The position numbers were made by a program, and so were the translations under genes. A stretch of DNA of 64,000 bases from Reticulitermes speratus (lineage: Eukaryota > Arthropoda > Insecta > Blattodea > Rhinotermitidae): assembly GCA_021186555.1 (NCBI GenBank), contig JAJKFL010000026.1:6589209-6653208 (forward strand). Direction: 5' to 3'. The notes under the pieces were generated by a model. The model searched no databases. It worked only from the letters and a program-made list of their open reading frames with translations, and was not told where the DNA came from. The number at the start of each line of letters is the position of its first letter. Within the stretch, counting starts at the first letter, position 1. This document shows positions 1-11,215 of the stretch, one piece after another.

Positions 1-360
1 CACTAAATAACGGTGTTTGTCTATTAAAGATATAAACCCACCGTTCTAAAACTACTCACACAGCTTAGTAATTGAATATTCTTCTTCACGTGTTTATCTA
101 CATTGGCATTACACTAAAAAAAATTCAAAATAAAATTTGGAAATCTTGCAGCAATGATATTTAAATTTATCTTCACGTACCACTTGTCTGTTTTCCCGAA
201 CTACTACCACTCTTTTCTTTTCCATTCTCATAGACTAAACTATTAAATTTTTAAATTAACCTTAACTAAATGAACTGAATTGTTAATTAATCAATTAACT
301 ATATTTAAACTAACCAAATTTCAACTAAATTAAATAACTAAAGCAACTAAGATAATTAAG

Positions 361-649
361 GGCCGTGCCATGGCTCAGGCGGTTAGTCGCCGGCGTCTCA
401 CTGCGGAGGCCCGTGTTCGATCCTGGGTCGGTCCTTGTGTGATTTGTGGTGGACAAAATGGCAGCGGGACAGGTTTTTTTTTCCCCAGAGTACTTCGGTT
501 TTCCCCTGTCAATTTCGTTCCATCGGTGTTCCATTACAAGGAAAAACGGAACAAACTAATCATCTTCATCACAGGGTTGCACAATGAGCCTGAAGGCTGC
601 GGTGTGTCCGTAGCATCTGCTGCGGGGGCCCTTCGCCATTAAAAAAAAT
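361..649 (+). mobile_element. SINE B (tRNA-derived), full length
   Basis: The head GGCCGTGCCATGGCTCAGGC with a B-box-like GTTCGATCC is followed by the B body (GATTTGTGGTGGACAAA, TTGCACAATGAGCC) and an A-rich end. It is flanked by TAATTAA at 353-359 and 652-658. The ORFs across it are spurious. Confidence 0.85.
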
Positions 650-771
650 GCTAATTAAACATTAGAGTAAGTAATCTAAATTACGGTACTACGAGTTTAA
701 GGAATATGTACCGTGGAAAATAAATAAGTGGCAGTCAAGAAAAAGCAAGTATACACACAACTACTTTCAGC

Positions 772-945
772 TTTTGTATGGCTTACGTTGAGGCAATACA
801 GACTGCAGCAACAGATACACCTCCCTATACTGACCAAAGTTTATTCTGTCTTACGTTGAAGAGACGTAGACTGCAGCAATAGCTACTGTATCTCCGTAAC
901 CAGAACAGAGTTTTGGTATGGTTATGTTGAGGCAATAAAAACCGA
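772..945. repeat. Degenerate tandem repeat, ~70-bp unit
   Basis: Two and a half diverged copies share TTACGTTGA(G/A)G, GACTGCAGCAA and AGTTT at a spacing of about 70 bases. Confidence 0.5.
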
Positions 946-1394
946 ATCATCTGTATTAGATTCAACTGAAATAAGATAAGAATGCGAAGCGACAGACGGC
1001 CACTGTATACCAATTCCACGTTAATTTTATGTATAAAGAGCGATATTCACGTTCAGACGCCTGTGATGCTGTCAGGTGAACGCTGAAGCAGCACGTGTGG
1101 CAGAAATAGCTTAGCAGCGCTAGTAAGATCTGCTTTTGCCAATACTTGTTTCACTTAACCCAAATTCCAGCAATCCAACCGATGTCTTGGCTTCTTCGCC
1201 TCTGTTACTCACTCGCTGTGTTTATAATCTTATCATTCTTCCAATTTCTATCGGTCAAGATAAACTGCGACGATCCTTGAGTCATTTTGTTTCATATAGT
1301 CATCGTAAATTTCAAAGATATAACCTGATGCTTATTCTATGTTTCTTTTTTACAAGTGGAAGGGCCCATTAACGATAAAGTTTCTGATGGGTAA

Positions 1395-1885
1395 AGGCAT
1401 GTGCATATCGCGGTCGTCTGACGATGAACGCTAACTACCAGGTACCGAGTCTCTTATAGATGACAGAATAGGCAGGCCGACTGATGATTAACACCATCTG
1501 TCAGAAGCTGCGAGACTTACAGAGGTGAAAGTATGTAAATGTCGAAGGCGTCTGACGATTAACGTCATCTGTCAGATGCTGCGAGACTTAGAGAGGTAAA
1601 AGTATGTACATACCAAGGCCGTCTGACGATTAACATCTGTCAGACACTTTGAGTCTTACAGAGGTGAAAGTATGTACATGTCAAGGCCATCTGACGATTA
1701 ACATCTGTCAGGCATTGTGAGTCTTACAGAGGTGAAAGTATGTACATGTCAAGGCCGTCTGACGACTAATATTATATGTCAGATGCTGTGATTCTTAGAT
1801 AAAATTATGTACCCATCAAGGCCGCCTGATAATGAACGCCACCTGCTAGACTCTGAGAGCTTCTTATAGGTGAAAACATGTATAT
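1395..1885. repeat. Minisatellite, ~68-72 bp unit, six to seven copies
   Basis: Repeated blocks start GTCTGACGATTAAC, continue ATCTGTCAG, GAGTCTTACAGAGGTGAAAG and end TATGTACATGTCAAGGCC. The central copies (1620-1825) are most alike, and the edges diverge. Confidence 0.85.
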
Positions 1886-4015
1886 ATCGAGATTCTACGA
1901 AGACGGTAATTATGACCTGTGTGAATTCTTAACAGATACATAGAAACAGACACACGGTAAGTAAATCGAATGATATATGCGAAAGGAAATAGTGAAAGCA
2001 CTGGAAGGTGTAAGCCATGACTGAAGGAGCAGACAGAATGGCCCCCAAGAGAACACTTCAAACCAGGTCACCCCCGAATAATATCGAGGAGGTTACTCTA
2101 GCTATAACATTCGAGACTTGTATTTGGAGTGTAATCAGTTCAAATCTCACCAGGCATATTAGCTATTTTGACTATTTTTCGCTGTTTTCCTCAGTTCTTC
2201 CAGAAAAATTACAGGTTAAAACCTCGAACAGCTCCTTTCAAAATCCTTCGAATTCACAATTCACTAATTACCCTACCATCTTTGCTGTGTTGTCTGAAAT
2301 ACTGACAGCATCGAAAACCAAACCACAATAAAGACAATTCCAAATTCATTTGGACGGAAACAGCAGGAACGTATTACACGCATACAGTCATCATTTTGTC
2401 TGACAGCTAACCTTTGCTACTTTCTGTCGGCTCGTTTACCGCATTAACGTACGGTACTCATCCGACCGCCTTCACGTGCGGAGGAGTAGCAGCAGGAAAG
2501 TACAAACGACAGCTGTCAAATAAAATAATGACCCTGTATAATCCATACATGGAGGATGAGACAAAAATTCTTCAAAAAAAAAACCAAACTAGACACCTCC
2601 CTAACAAAACCAGTTCTCCATCGCAGATATTATCATGCCAGTTGAGACTTTTTAGAGTTTAGCCTATATTGGGGCATGAGCATGTAGCTTATACAAGGGC
2701 ACGACGAATCCCAGGCGCCAGGTTGCCGTGATGCCTGCAAATATTGTTGTGACTCAGAGTATTTCCCTGACTAATTACATTTTGTTTATGTCTGTTTGTG
2801 CTTTCCATTAATTCAGGCTAAAAAAATGACTACGACAACGAAATGTTAATCACTGAAAACGGACCACCTGAACCCAAGCTGTCATTTAAAATTGTATGCA
2901 TTAAGATAAATCCTTGGTGGGCAGTTTACAATGTCATTACATGGCACAAAATTTGGTCGGCGTGCTGATCATGAAGTGCAGACGATTCCAGACGGTAAAC
3001 CTACATACCTGGCGGCGAACAACTGCCAGCCGCCCAAACTATTGGCCTGTTTCCTAGTCCAAAGAATTCGTCATTCCCTGGCACAGGTTTTCTTGTATAC
3101 GACTGTATTCAAGCATCATTCCGTAGACTCTTTACGTATTTCATAACGAAGATTTGAACCGTGAAGTACAGTTACCACTGCGAAGCGATGTCTTACCTGA
3201 ACCGTAGCACAACTTATAAGAACACAATACGTGTTCCATGTACACGGATCTTGGAAATATGTTTCAGATTATTGTCAATAAATTTACACGTTTCACAAGT
3301 TTTGTGGTCATGACGGAGGTACTATGAAGATTAAGAGTCTTCTGGGGTATGAAACCGTGTAGTTCGGTGTTACCCGACGTTTCGGAGAAACGTACTGCCA
3401 CCGTATACATGATAACCTGCCTGACTGCCAGGTGTCACGTCCCACAAGACGGTAATCTTAATTTTACAAATTAATTCCGTGTATATTATTCTGGCTCGAC
3501 AATGAAGTAATACGCAACAAATTCCTCCGAAATGTCGATAATCTTTACGAAAATATATTGTCAGAGATTAATTAAATTCTCATTGTAAAATACAGCAAGG
3601 TTATTATGTATAACTGCATCCAATATTTGTCTTACTTTTTTTCCGAAATTGGCCCATTTTCCATTGTCTTCCTTAGTACGTTCTAACGTTCTATCTACAC
3701 GCATGTGGGACAGAACGTCACCTACACACCGAACCCGATACATGGCAAGATAACAACAAATAACTGTGAAGGTAAAATGGATGACCACACCCCCCTCCCC
3801 CCCTCCCACACGTCACAATATACTGACGTAAAACCGCCTACCATAAAGTTCCGTAACAGTGCCTGCGTGTCGCGCGAAATGCTCGAGAACGACCGCTCTG
3901 GTCTATATTTCGGTCAATGGTCACCGCGAACGTGCTCGCGAGCACCAAACATCTTTTGGGTGCTTGGAAAAACTGCACAATGATCACACTAATTTACTGG
4001 TTTATTCACTGATGA
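1886..4015. other. No gene or classified repeat recognised
   Basis: AT-rich sequence with short open frames that lack any recognisable domain, except for the decayed ribozyme-family remnant near 3335-3425. Confidence 0.5.
3335..3425 (-). other. Heavily decayed member of the ribozyme-bearing repeat family
   Basis: The plus strand reads CTTCTGGGGTATGAAACCGTG, then CCCGACGTTTCGG, in the spacing seen at 15.36-15.41 kb. The CUGANGA core is not recognisable. Confidence 0.35.
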
Positions 4016-4020
4016 TCGCC

Positions 4021-4288
4021 GATCCCAGTGGCCGCACGGTCTAAGGCGTGGGTCTGCGGCCGCTTGCTTACTAGGATCGTGGGTTCGAATCCCACCGGGG
4101 GCATGGATGTCTGTCTATTGTGAGTGTTGTATGTTGTCAGGTAGAGGTCTTTGTGACGAGCTGGTCACTCGTCCAGAGGAGTCCTACCGACTGTGGTGTG
4201 TCTCAAATATGTGACCATGAAACCTCGACGAAACGAGGAGGCCCAGGCCCATATAGGGCTGTCGAGCCATAGGAAATAAAAAAAAAAA
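4021..4288 (+). mobile_element. SINE A (tRNA-derived), full length
   Basis: The head GATCCCAGTGGCCGCACGGT with B-box GGTTCGAATCCC leads to the A body (GTGTTGTATGTTGTCAGGTA, GACGAGCTGGTCACTCGTCC) and an A-rich tail. Flanking CACTGATGATCGCC and CACCGATGATCACC look like a diverged target-site duplication. Confidence 0.85.
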
Positions 4289-4544
4289 TCACCGATGATC
4301 ACCAAGCACGTGGTAATTTCTGCTCGACGCACACTGCCGCGGATATCCAAATATTTAGACCACGTTCAGTTCTCACGTCATTACCGGGGTTCGGATGTAA
4401 ACAATGATGTTTTCTGGCCAAGATAATGAAATTATTATCCGTCAGGTGCACTTTGTTACACAGTGTACGCCAAAACACTGTCTTATAGAATGTCTTGATG
4501 TGGCAGAACAAGGTGAAAAGCTAATGGCGATGTTACTATTTAGA

Positions 4545-4775
4545 TTCATATCTATCGTGATTGATTCCGGGATGGAAAAATATTTTTTCTCTTCTCCAAA
4601 GCATCCACATCGGCTCTGGAGCCCACCCAGCTTCCTATTTAATGGGTATCGACGGTACTTTCTCCAGGGTTTAAAGCGGCCGTGACCACCCACCTCCATC
4701 TAGGAAGGAAGTTAAGAGTGAGTGAAGCTATATTCCTACTTCCTTATACGCCTTCAAGCCTTACACAGGGACTTC
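4545..4775 (+). mobile_element. SINE C fragment, 5' truncated
   Basis: It has the C body landmarks: GGAGCCCACCCAGC, AATGGGTATCG, AAAGCGGCCGTGACCACCCA and CACCTCCATCTAG. Confidence 0.7.
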
Positions 4776-4839
4776 ATTTACCGTATTATTTTCAGAAGAT
4801 TTAAAGACTCATAAGCGTAACTTGGGGTAGAGTGGGAGG

Positions 4840-5319
4840 CAGTGGCGGATTGGGTCTAAAAATATTGGTTGCCAGGAGACAAAGGGGGCCCACCCACAAC
4901 TATAAGGCTATAATTTAATTTTTATAAGAAATAAATAAAATTTTCAAAAAATACATGTGGAAAAAAGGTAAAATTAAAATTTTTGCGAAATAAATGTATA
5001 TTTTTTTAGTAATTACAGTGCACATATATTGTACATATTACTGGCAGTATACAGTAGATACTAAATGTAAATACAGATTGTTATAATTGAATTTTTAAAT
5101 TATTTTTTTTTTAATTTTAAATAAATGGTGGATTTATTAAAATATTTTTATTAAAATAGTAATACAACGTAAATTTTAGTTGCATACAGTAATAATATTG
5201 GAACTTCTATTATATTTTCAAGATACTAAAAGGTCATTAATATTTTTAACATATTGTCTAATGTTTAAGGGGGCCCACTTGCCATCGAGCAAGCTGACAC
5301 CCTGGCCAGTCCGCCACTG
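4840..5319. mobile_element. hAT-like MITE (~480 bp)
   Basis: Terminal inverted repeats CAGTGGCGGATTGG and CCAGTCCGCCACTG enclose AT-rich non-coding DNA. Subterminal GGGGGCCCAC is also inverted. The 8-bp flanks GTGGGAGG and GTAGGACA match at five positions, so the duplication has decayed. Confidence 0.75.
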
Positions 5320-6040
5320 GTAGGACAGGGGGGTCAAATGCCCCTCCAAAATTTTTTCTCTACCTAAGAATAGTTTAATCAGTTAAGAATGGTGCATTCG
5401 GAGTGAGAGTGGGGGAAAGAGGTGTCTCTATATTAAGGATTGTTTCAAACGAATCTTCCCCATCTCTCTAAATTGACTCCTTCGTAAATTAAAGTTCTAA
5501 TACCATGGTCGATTTTGCTTATGCAAAGAGTAGCTTAGATACATTAGCTTTATAAACGAGTTCTTGACGTTTTCACAACAGTACTGTTGAAGTTGACTGC
5601 TTCTTGGATATCAAGGCTGTGTCCTTGGGTAAGAATTCCGCGACGACGACGTCTGGTCGACACAGCACAACAACCCAGACTTGAAGCGTGTTTTTTTCCT
5701 TCCTAACCCAAAAGCGGTCGACGACCCCTGCTTCAGCTGTAAAATCTATTGTGACAAGCGTAAACCCTCTCAGAGCTGGGATCTAAAGACTATGTAAAAT
5801 GTATAGACCCTTCATACGTTCACAGGTTCTCGGTTGGTCAAGAAGCTGACTGACTGGTTTCTTGCAATCCGAACGTTAAGTTTCCACACAGTTCTGTTAC
5901 CGAGGCAGATGAATACATTTAATTATAGGCCTAATACATTTTATATTCCCCAGTTCCCATTCACTGCCGTGTTAAACAAATCAATGTAACCTATCCAGTT
6001 AAATCTAGTCTAATTCTAATACCCTAGATAAATTTTAATA
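5320..6040. other. No gene recognised
   Basis: AT-rich DNA with no supported feature. Confidence 0.5.
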
Positions 6041-6044
6041 TTAT

Positions 6045-6290
6045 TTTACGCCTTGGTCTTTCAAGTGCCTTCTTCCCTTCAGGGTTTGCAATTAAAATTT
6101 TGTGTGCATTTCTCAAATCATGTCCCGCCCATTTCATCCCCTTTCATGTTATATTTCGTCGGAAGTAAAATTCTGAAGCTCTTAAATACGTATTTTCCAC
6201 GCCCTCCGCTTAGTTAATCTCTTAAATCCACATATTCTTCTCAATGCATGTCCTCAAACATCCTTAGTTTTATTCTTCCTATAATATGAG
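6045..6290 (-). mobile_element. Degenerate LINE 3' coding fragment
   Basis: The minus strand corresponds to the LINE segment around the [11 protein letters not shown] region seen better at 26.9-27.4 kb: CTTGGTCTTTCAAGTGCCTT and CATGTCCCGCCCATTTCATC match it with many changes. Confidence 0.5.
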
Positions 6291-6354
6291 GCCAAGCTGC
6301 ACACTAAGGACATCCATAACAGAAAAATGGCCATTTGTTTTATTTTAATATTCG

Positions 6355-6540
6355 TTGGATGGGGATATTTTTCTCTTCTGCGTCCACATTGGCTTTCAGG
6401 GTTATTCAGGTTCATATCTTGTTGCTATAGGTAGTTCTTTCTCCGGAGGTAATGCGGCCAGAGCCCGAACATTACCACCCACTTCCGTCTAGTGCTGAGG
6501 ACAAAAGTGCCTGGTGCTATATGCAAATTATCTTCTACGA
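6355..6540 (+). mobile_element. SINE C fragment, diverged
   Basis: It carries TTTTTCTCTTCTGCGTCCAC, CTTTCTCCGGAGGTAATGCG and CACCCACTTCCGTCTAGTGC in the order of the C body. Confidence 0.5.
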
Positions 6541-7715
6541 ATTAATAGTGTGGTGCTTAACTTAGCACAGGGACATTCAGGTTATTGGGCATAACACAAA
6601 GAAGTAAAACTTTTCTGAAATATATATGGCTTCAGTTATTTCCTGGTATCTTATCAGGTCTTACGTTTCTGATGAATTCCATTCACGTTTCTTATTGTGA
6701 GTTCTTGATATTACTTCGCTCTCTTTTCATTACCGATACAAAACCGGCTTATGAGATCTTAAACCAGAAAGTCGGTTATTTTAAAATATTCGCAAACTTG
6801 CAATTAAATACTGCAGACTGACGTAGCTGGGGCGCCCACATAAGCGGCGCGCACAAGCTACATTCCTGGACATTCGCCAGGTAGCTGGACGAATCCCAAA
6901 AGAAAACATTTTTTATTCGGAGCTTCAGGCAATGACGGGTGGTTACTGACCTTTAGTGACTGGTGGTAGTGGTGATACTGATAACAAGACAGTCAAATAC
7001 GAAGATTGGTTGACCTCAGCTGATCATCAGGTCCCAGTATCTGGTGTCTGCATTCAGCAATAACACTTCTTCAGTTGCCATCCGGTTTAATACCACAGAA
7101 CAGCTGCCTCCTGCCTTGCAATAGTCCACACACGAAGTTACCCGCCAACAGGACACAATGGCGGTGCGAGAAATCCCAAGCAAGGATAAAGGAGATCCGA
7201 AAAGGAGAAGCGACAGAAAGACACAGGAGACGTGGGCGATGATTTCCTTCACTCACATACACATGAACGCTCGTAGAGCCTCGGCAGGGTTCCAGAGCGC
7301 ACACGGATCCCGTGTTTCACTTGTCTCTGCTTAGAGCTCAACTGTTGGTTCCCTGCTATTGATCGAGAGGGCGGTAGGGCGTCGGAAGCGCCGTCACGCG
7401 GCCGTCCAAGAGAATACATGCCGCAGACGACAGTAACTTATTTCTGAAAGCTGGCAATGTCCGTGAAGGAATGCTGCCCAAACAACTTCAAATAAAGTTA
7501 CGTTTCTTTATGTATTCCATTCATGCAGTAAAAGAAAGAAGTGTTCTTTATTTTCCAATTTTCAGTAATTGTTAAGAACGTCGATGACGTCACCGCAATT
7601 GGTAGATGACAGTTGAAATAACAGCTTCCGGTTCTTGAAGCACGTGGGTTCGGCCTTCATGCAAATAAGGACTGAGGAACTTGAAAAATCAGTCCGGGGC
7701 CGTTTATGGAACTCA
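6541..7715. other. No gene recognised
   Basis: Low to moderate GC sequence; 7140-7420 is more GC-rich, but its open frames show no domain. Confidence 0.45.
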
Positions 7716-7723
7716 GGTTAGAA

Positions 7724-7922
7724 CATGGATGTCCAACCCGCGGCCGGCAGGATTGTGTTATGCGGCCCGCAGCTACATTTGTAAATTTTATGTAAATTTA
7801 TAAAAATTACACAGTAATTTCAGACGTTAGGTACACAACTTATTGTGATTTTTACACGTGCGGCTCGCGACCCAGCGCACAATAACAGTTGTGGCCCGCC
7901 ACAGAAAGTTTGGACATCCCTG
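7724..7922. mobile_element. hAT-like MITE (199 bp) with perfect 8-bp target duplication
   Basis: Terminal inverted repeats begin CATGGATGTCCAA and end TTGGACATCCCTG, with inverted CGCGGCCGG/GGCCCGC subterminal blocks. The flanks GGTTAGAA at 7716-7723 and 7923-7930 are identical. Confidence 0.85.
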
Positions 7923-8306
7923 GGTTAGAATATTAACAGCGACGAAAGAAATAACGGTCTCATGTCATACAAGAATGAAAATCAAATTCCTTACAGTTTA
8001 AGAAACTCAAATTTATTTCAACTAAATTATTGTAAGTTGTAATCTGACCAACATACAGGCAAATGCTGGGGTAGCAGAAATTCTGTTTTATTGAACCCAA
8101 GCATTCAATTACCATTTTCGAAAGGGCCCGGCATTTGACGGCATCTTAGGCCATTTTTATCCAGTCTGTATCATAACATTCCAGTTCTGTAAGATTCGTT
8201 CCAATATTATCCTTAGTGCCATATATATATACAGGATATACACAAAAGAATGGTGCGGTTTTAATAGTGTTCACTATTAAAACCGCACCATTCTTTTGTG
8301 TATGTC

Positions 8307-8311
<5 letters not shown>

Positions 8312-8342
<31 letters not shown>
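8312..8342. repeat. (TA)n microsatellite
   Basis: About 15 TA units. Just before it, 8246-8271 and 8273-8298 form an inverted repeat (CAAAAGAATGGTGCGGTTTT and its complement). Confidence 0.85.
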
Positions 8343-8345
<3 letters not shown>

Positions 8346-8349
8346 ACGT

Positions 8350-8615
8350 GATAACTCAGACGATATAATGACTAGGCTATGGACTGCAGACCCGGAGTTA
8401 AATTCCCGGCAGGAGCAAAATATTTTTGTCTTCTCCAAAAGTCCAGAACGGCACTGCAGTCCACCCAGCAAATGGTAACATAGGCTCTTTTTCCGGGGGC
8501 AAAGCGGCCGTGACGTTAAGCTGATCATTCATCTCCATGTAGTGCCGAGATTAGGAATGAGTGGAGCCTATACTCCTGCTAGACCAACATGCCTTTATGA
8601 CATGCAAATTAACAG
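8350..8615 (+). mobile_element. SINE C copy
   Basis: A head remnant with GACTAGGCTATGGACTGCAG and AATTCCCGGCAGG precedes the C body (CACCCAGC, AAAGCGGCCGTGACG, CTCCATGTAGTGCCGAG). Confidence 0.7.
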
Positions 8616-8846
8616 CTTTACATCTATTTGTATATATAAAAGAATAGTAGTCATTTCTTTTCAGGTTGTCCAATCAAAATGTAGTATTCATTTGTTATAG
8701 AAACCTAGTAGATGACAGAAAATAAAGATCTGTCAAAAGCTTCTTTGGTGCGTTAAATTGGATTAAATAAGAATACATTCTCTTTATGTCTCCTTTCACT
8801 CCAATAACCTTTCCGTATTTAATTTGACGCTATCCATCCCGTTGTG

Positions 8847-9082
8847 TATATAGACTTACATAAATAGCACAACGTCTTCTGTCTCACACAACCTTCATTT
8901 ATTATTATTTTCTCAAACACTACATGTTTCGATCAAGCCGATCATCGTTGAATTTTAAGTTTTTGTATAAACAAACACCTATGATGATCGGCTTGATCGA
9001 AACATGTGGTGTTTGAGAAAATAATACTAAATACATGTTGTGTCAGACGGAATACACAGTGTTATTTATGTAAGTCTATATA
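8847..9082. mobile_element. Foldback element with ribozyme-like core in each arm
   Basis: Arms of about 100 bp (8847-8946 and 8983-9082) are near-perfect inverted copies around a loop of about 36 bp. Each arm holds a hammerhead-like core. In the right arm (8972-9015) helix I CAAACAC/GTGTTTG is perfect, but the core reads CTATGATGA and H17 is G, so it should be inactive. The left arm has lost its helix I 5' strand. SINE A starts nine bases after the right arm. Confidence 0.7.
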
Positions 9083-9090
9083 ACTTTGTC

Positions 9091-9353
9091 GATCCCAGTG
9101 GCCGCGCGGTCTAAGGCGTGGGTCTGCGGCCGCTCGCTTACTGGGATTGTGGGTTCGAATCCCGCCGGGGGCATGGATGTTTGTCTGTTGTGAGTGTTGT
9201 GTGTTGTCAGGTAGAGGTCTCTACGACGGGCTGGTCACTCGTCTAGAGGAGTCCTACCGAGTGTGGTGTGTCTCAAATGTGTGTGATCGTGAAACCTCGA
9301 AAAATGAGGCGGCCTAGGCCCCCCAAGGGGCTGTCAAGCCATCGAAAAAAAAA
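9091..9353 (+). mobile_element. SINE A, full length
   Basis: Complete head, body and A-rich tail, flanked by ATAACTT (9079-9085 and 9354-9360). It was inserted between the two foldback elements. Confidence 0.87.
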
Positions 9354-9558
9354 ATAACTTCAGACTGCTACAAGTTATCCAGTACAAATACCAATATTAG
9401 ACTTATCATCAGTAAAGGCCGGCACCTGAGCGTTATGAGTTCTAACTTCTTCGCCGCCTACCGCTTCAAGAATCATTGTTTCATATGTAAAGACATAACC
9501 TTACGTAAACAACACTGTGTACTCCGTCTGAAACAACATGTATTTATTATTATTTTTC

Positions 9559-9607
9559 AAACACTACATGTTTCGATGAAGCCGATCATCATCATCATCA
9601 GGTGTTT
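9559..9607 (-). ncRNA. Hammerhead ribozyme-like motif in left arm of foldback
   Basis: On the minus strand: AAACAC, CTGATGA, a GAT-rich helix II region with GATG/CATC, GAA, ACATGT, A, GTGTTT. Helix I is a perfect 6 bp, the core CUGAUGA and GAA are canonical, helix III is palindromic and H17 is A, which hammerheads tolerate. The GAT repeats have lengthened the linker into helix II. Confidence 0.6.
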
Positions 9608-9774
9608 TTTATACAAAAACTTAAAATTCAAGGTAAAAATGTAAAATTTTGCAAGATCTCACAAATTATATATAGTGGATTGTAATATATATTTTATATT
9701 CTATACAAATATTATTTGTGAGATCTCGCAAAAAAAATTATATTTTTACCTTAAGTTTTAAGTTTTTGTATAAA

Positions 9775-9822
9775 CAAACACCTGATGATGATGATCGGCT
9801 TGATCGAAACATGTAGCTTTTG
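9775..9822 (+). ncRNA. Hammerhead ribozyme-like motif in right arm of foldback
   Basis: On the plus strand: CAAACAC, CTGATGA, a spacer, GATC-GGCTT-GATC as helix II, GAA, ACATGT, A, GCTTTTG. The core is canonical; helix I keeps five of seven pairs. It mirrors the motif at 9559-9607, so RNA from either strand of the foldback carries one ribozyme-like core. Confidence 0.55.
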
Positions 9823-9884
9823 AGAAAATAATAAGAAATAAAGGTTGCATCAGATGGAATACATAATGTTACTTATGTTCCGTA

Positions 9885-9970
9885 TTTATTTATCTATCTA
9901 TCTATATATATTTATCTATTTATTTATCTGTCTATTTATCTATCTATTTATCTATTTGTTTACTGTTTAT
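9885..9970. repeat. Compound (TATC/TATT)n microsatellite
   Basis: Imperfect tetranucleotide repeat TATTTATCTATCTATC. Confidence 0.8.
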
Positions 9971-10119
9971 TTAATGTCTACGTCAGTATCTCGAATTATA
10001 ACAGCGTAGAATTCGAACTGCTGATCGGTAAGTCATTTGAATCTATAATAAATTAACAAGAGAGGTTGCCATCCTTGTTTAGGAATGATTTGTTGAATGG
10101 CACAATACAGGATAAATTA

Positions 10120-10397
10120 TAAGGTAAAGTTCTCCCTAGAACAGGCCATTAAGGCCCAGAGGGGGAGTACAGGTTTAGCTCTACTCTTTCTTTAACCCTG
10201 GCACTAGATGAGGGTGGTCAACTCCACGCCCCGGCCGCTTTACCCCCGGGAAACAGACCCGGTACTCACTGTATAGTAGGCTGGGTGGGCCCCAGGGACG
10301 GTCTGGAAGGGTGCTGAAAATCTCGCCCCACCGGGATTCGATCCCCGGACCGTCCAGCCCGTAGCGAGTCGCTATACCGACTGAGCTATCCCGGGCC
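10120..10397 (-). mobile_element. SINE C, full length
   Basis: The minus strand starts with a tRNA-like head: CCCGGGATAGCTCAGTCGGT (A box) and GGGGATCGAATCCCGG (B box). Then comes the C body, ending at AAGGTAAAGTTCTCCCTAGA on the plus strand. It is adjacent to a SINE D copy. Confidence 0.87.
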
Positions 10398-10419
10398 ACA
10401 CAGGATACATTATAATAAT

Positions 10420-10683
10420 AATAACCATGGCTCAACAGCCCTGTATGGGCTCGGGCCTCCTCTTGCCTCCTCTTTTCGAGGTTACTAAGTCGTGCGCATT
10501 CGTGGCAGTTGGTGACTGGTCAACTGGCCGCGCTACTGTTTCTATCGATCCTGATGTGCCCGCCACATCTGGCAGGCAGTCAGGAAGTGGTGCTCCGGAT
10601 TTTTATCACCTCGGTCGGGATCGAACCCGCGAACCTTGGGTCCAGTGGCGAGCACGCTAACCACTAGTCCACCGAGGTCGACA
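10420..10683 (-). mobile_element. SINE D with internal deletion
   Basis: The head lies at the right end on the minus strand (GTTAGCGTGCTCGCCACTGG, GTTCGATCCCGACCGAGG). The body lacks about 135 bp present in the copy at 17095-17494. The end is (TAATAATAA). Confidence 0.82.
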
Positions 10684-11043
10684 CACAGGATACATTATGG
10701 GGTGGAAATTTCCAAATACGCATGCGCAGTTTTATTACTGGTATCAACTGTTACACAGAATACACAGTGCAGTGTTCGTAACTCACGCAATCTCATTTAA
10801 TATGACCTTATACATAGTAAACTCTCATTGCCACATGCAAACAGCAGAGGGTCGAGGGAACCTTTATTTAATGACCGGTTAGTGGAGTATGTTAATACAT
10901 TCAGTTGTCTTTTTGTTACGCAATTTTTTAATTAACATTTGGAGGCCTGAAATTCGTCTAGGTACTACATATAGAAAATTAGTTCCTACCTCACAGAAAA
11001 CAAAATATTTTCATTATAAATATCAGTCTTTTAATGTTATAAA

Positions 11044-11215
11044 GGTCAAGGTAAAACAATCCCATTACAGGCCTGGATAGTCCCTGAGATTTCCTGGAGG
11101 TTGAGGCTCCCAGGTTTCTAGAAAATCGGCATATGAAGGTGGTAAGTTAGAGGCCCTATGCACCGGCCGCCTTTACTCCCCAGGAAATATTCATGGTATT
11201 CATTTCTGTTATAAA
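11044..11215 (-). mobile_element. SINE F fragment
   Basis: The minus strand matches the 3' half of the F body: AGGAATATTTCC-like, CCGGCCGGTGCATAGGGCC-like, then CTGGGAGCCTCAACCTCCAG and GGCCTGTAATGGGATTG. Confidence 0.7.

Larger units (their letters stand above)
9490..9880. mobile_element. Larger foldback element with ribozyme-like core in each arm
   Basis: Arms 9490-9668 and 9713-9880 are inverted copies with an AT-rich centre of about 45 bp. The outer part (TTATTATTTT, TCAAACACTACATG) matches the foldback at 8847-9082, so the two are related. Both arms carry near-canonical hammerhead cores (listed separately). No coding sequence is seen inside. Confidence 0.72.

Noticed and set aside
2017..2331. 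104-codon plus-strand ORF
   Set aside because: No domain, no splice or promoter context and no similarity I recognise; compatible with chance.
8246..8298. Perfect short palindrome read as a terminator
   Set aside because: Rho-independent terminators do not apply here; it is a small inverted repeat beside a (TA)n tract.
10320..10397. tRNA-like sequence with A and B boxes that could be a tRNA gene
   Set aside because: It is the head of SINE C, repeated with the same body many times, and the anticodon arm does not form a proper tRNA. The same applies to the heads of A, B, D and F.
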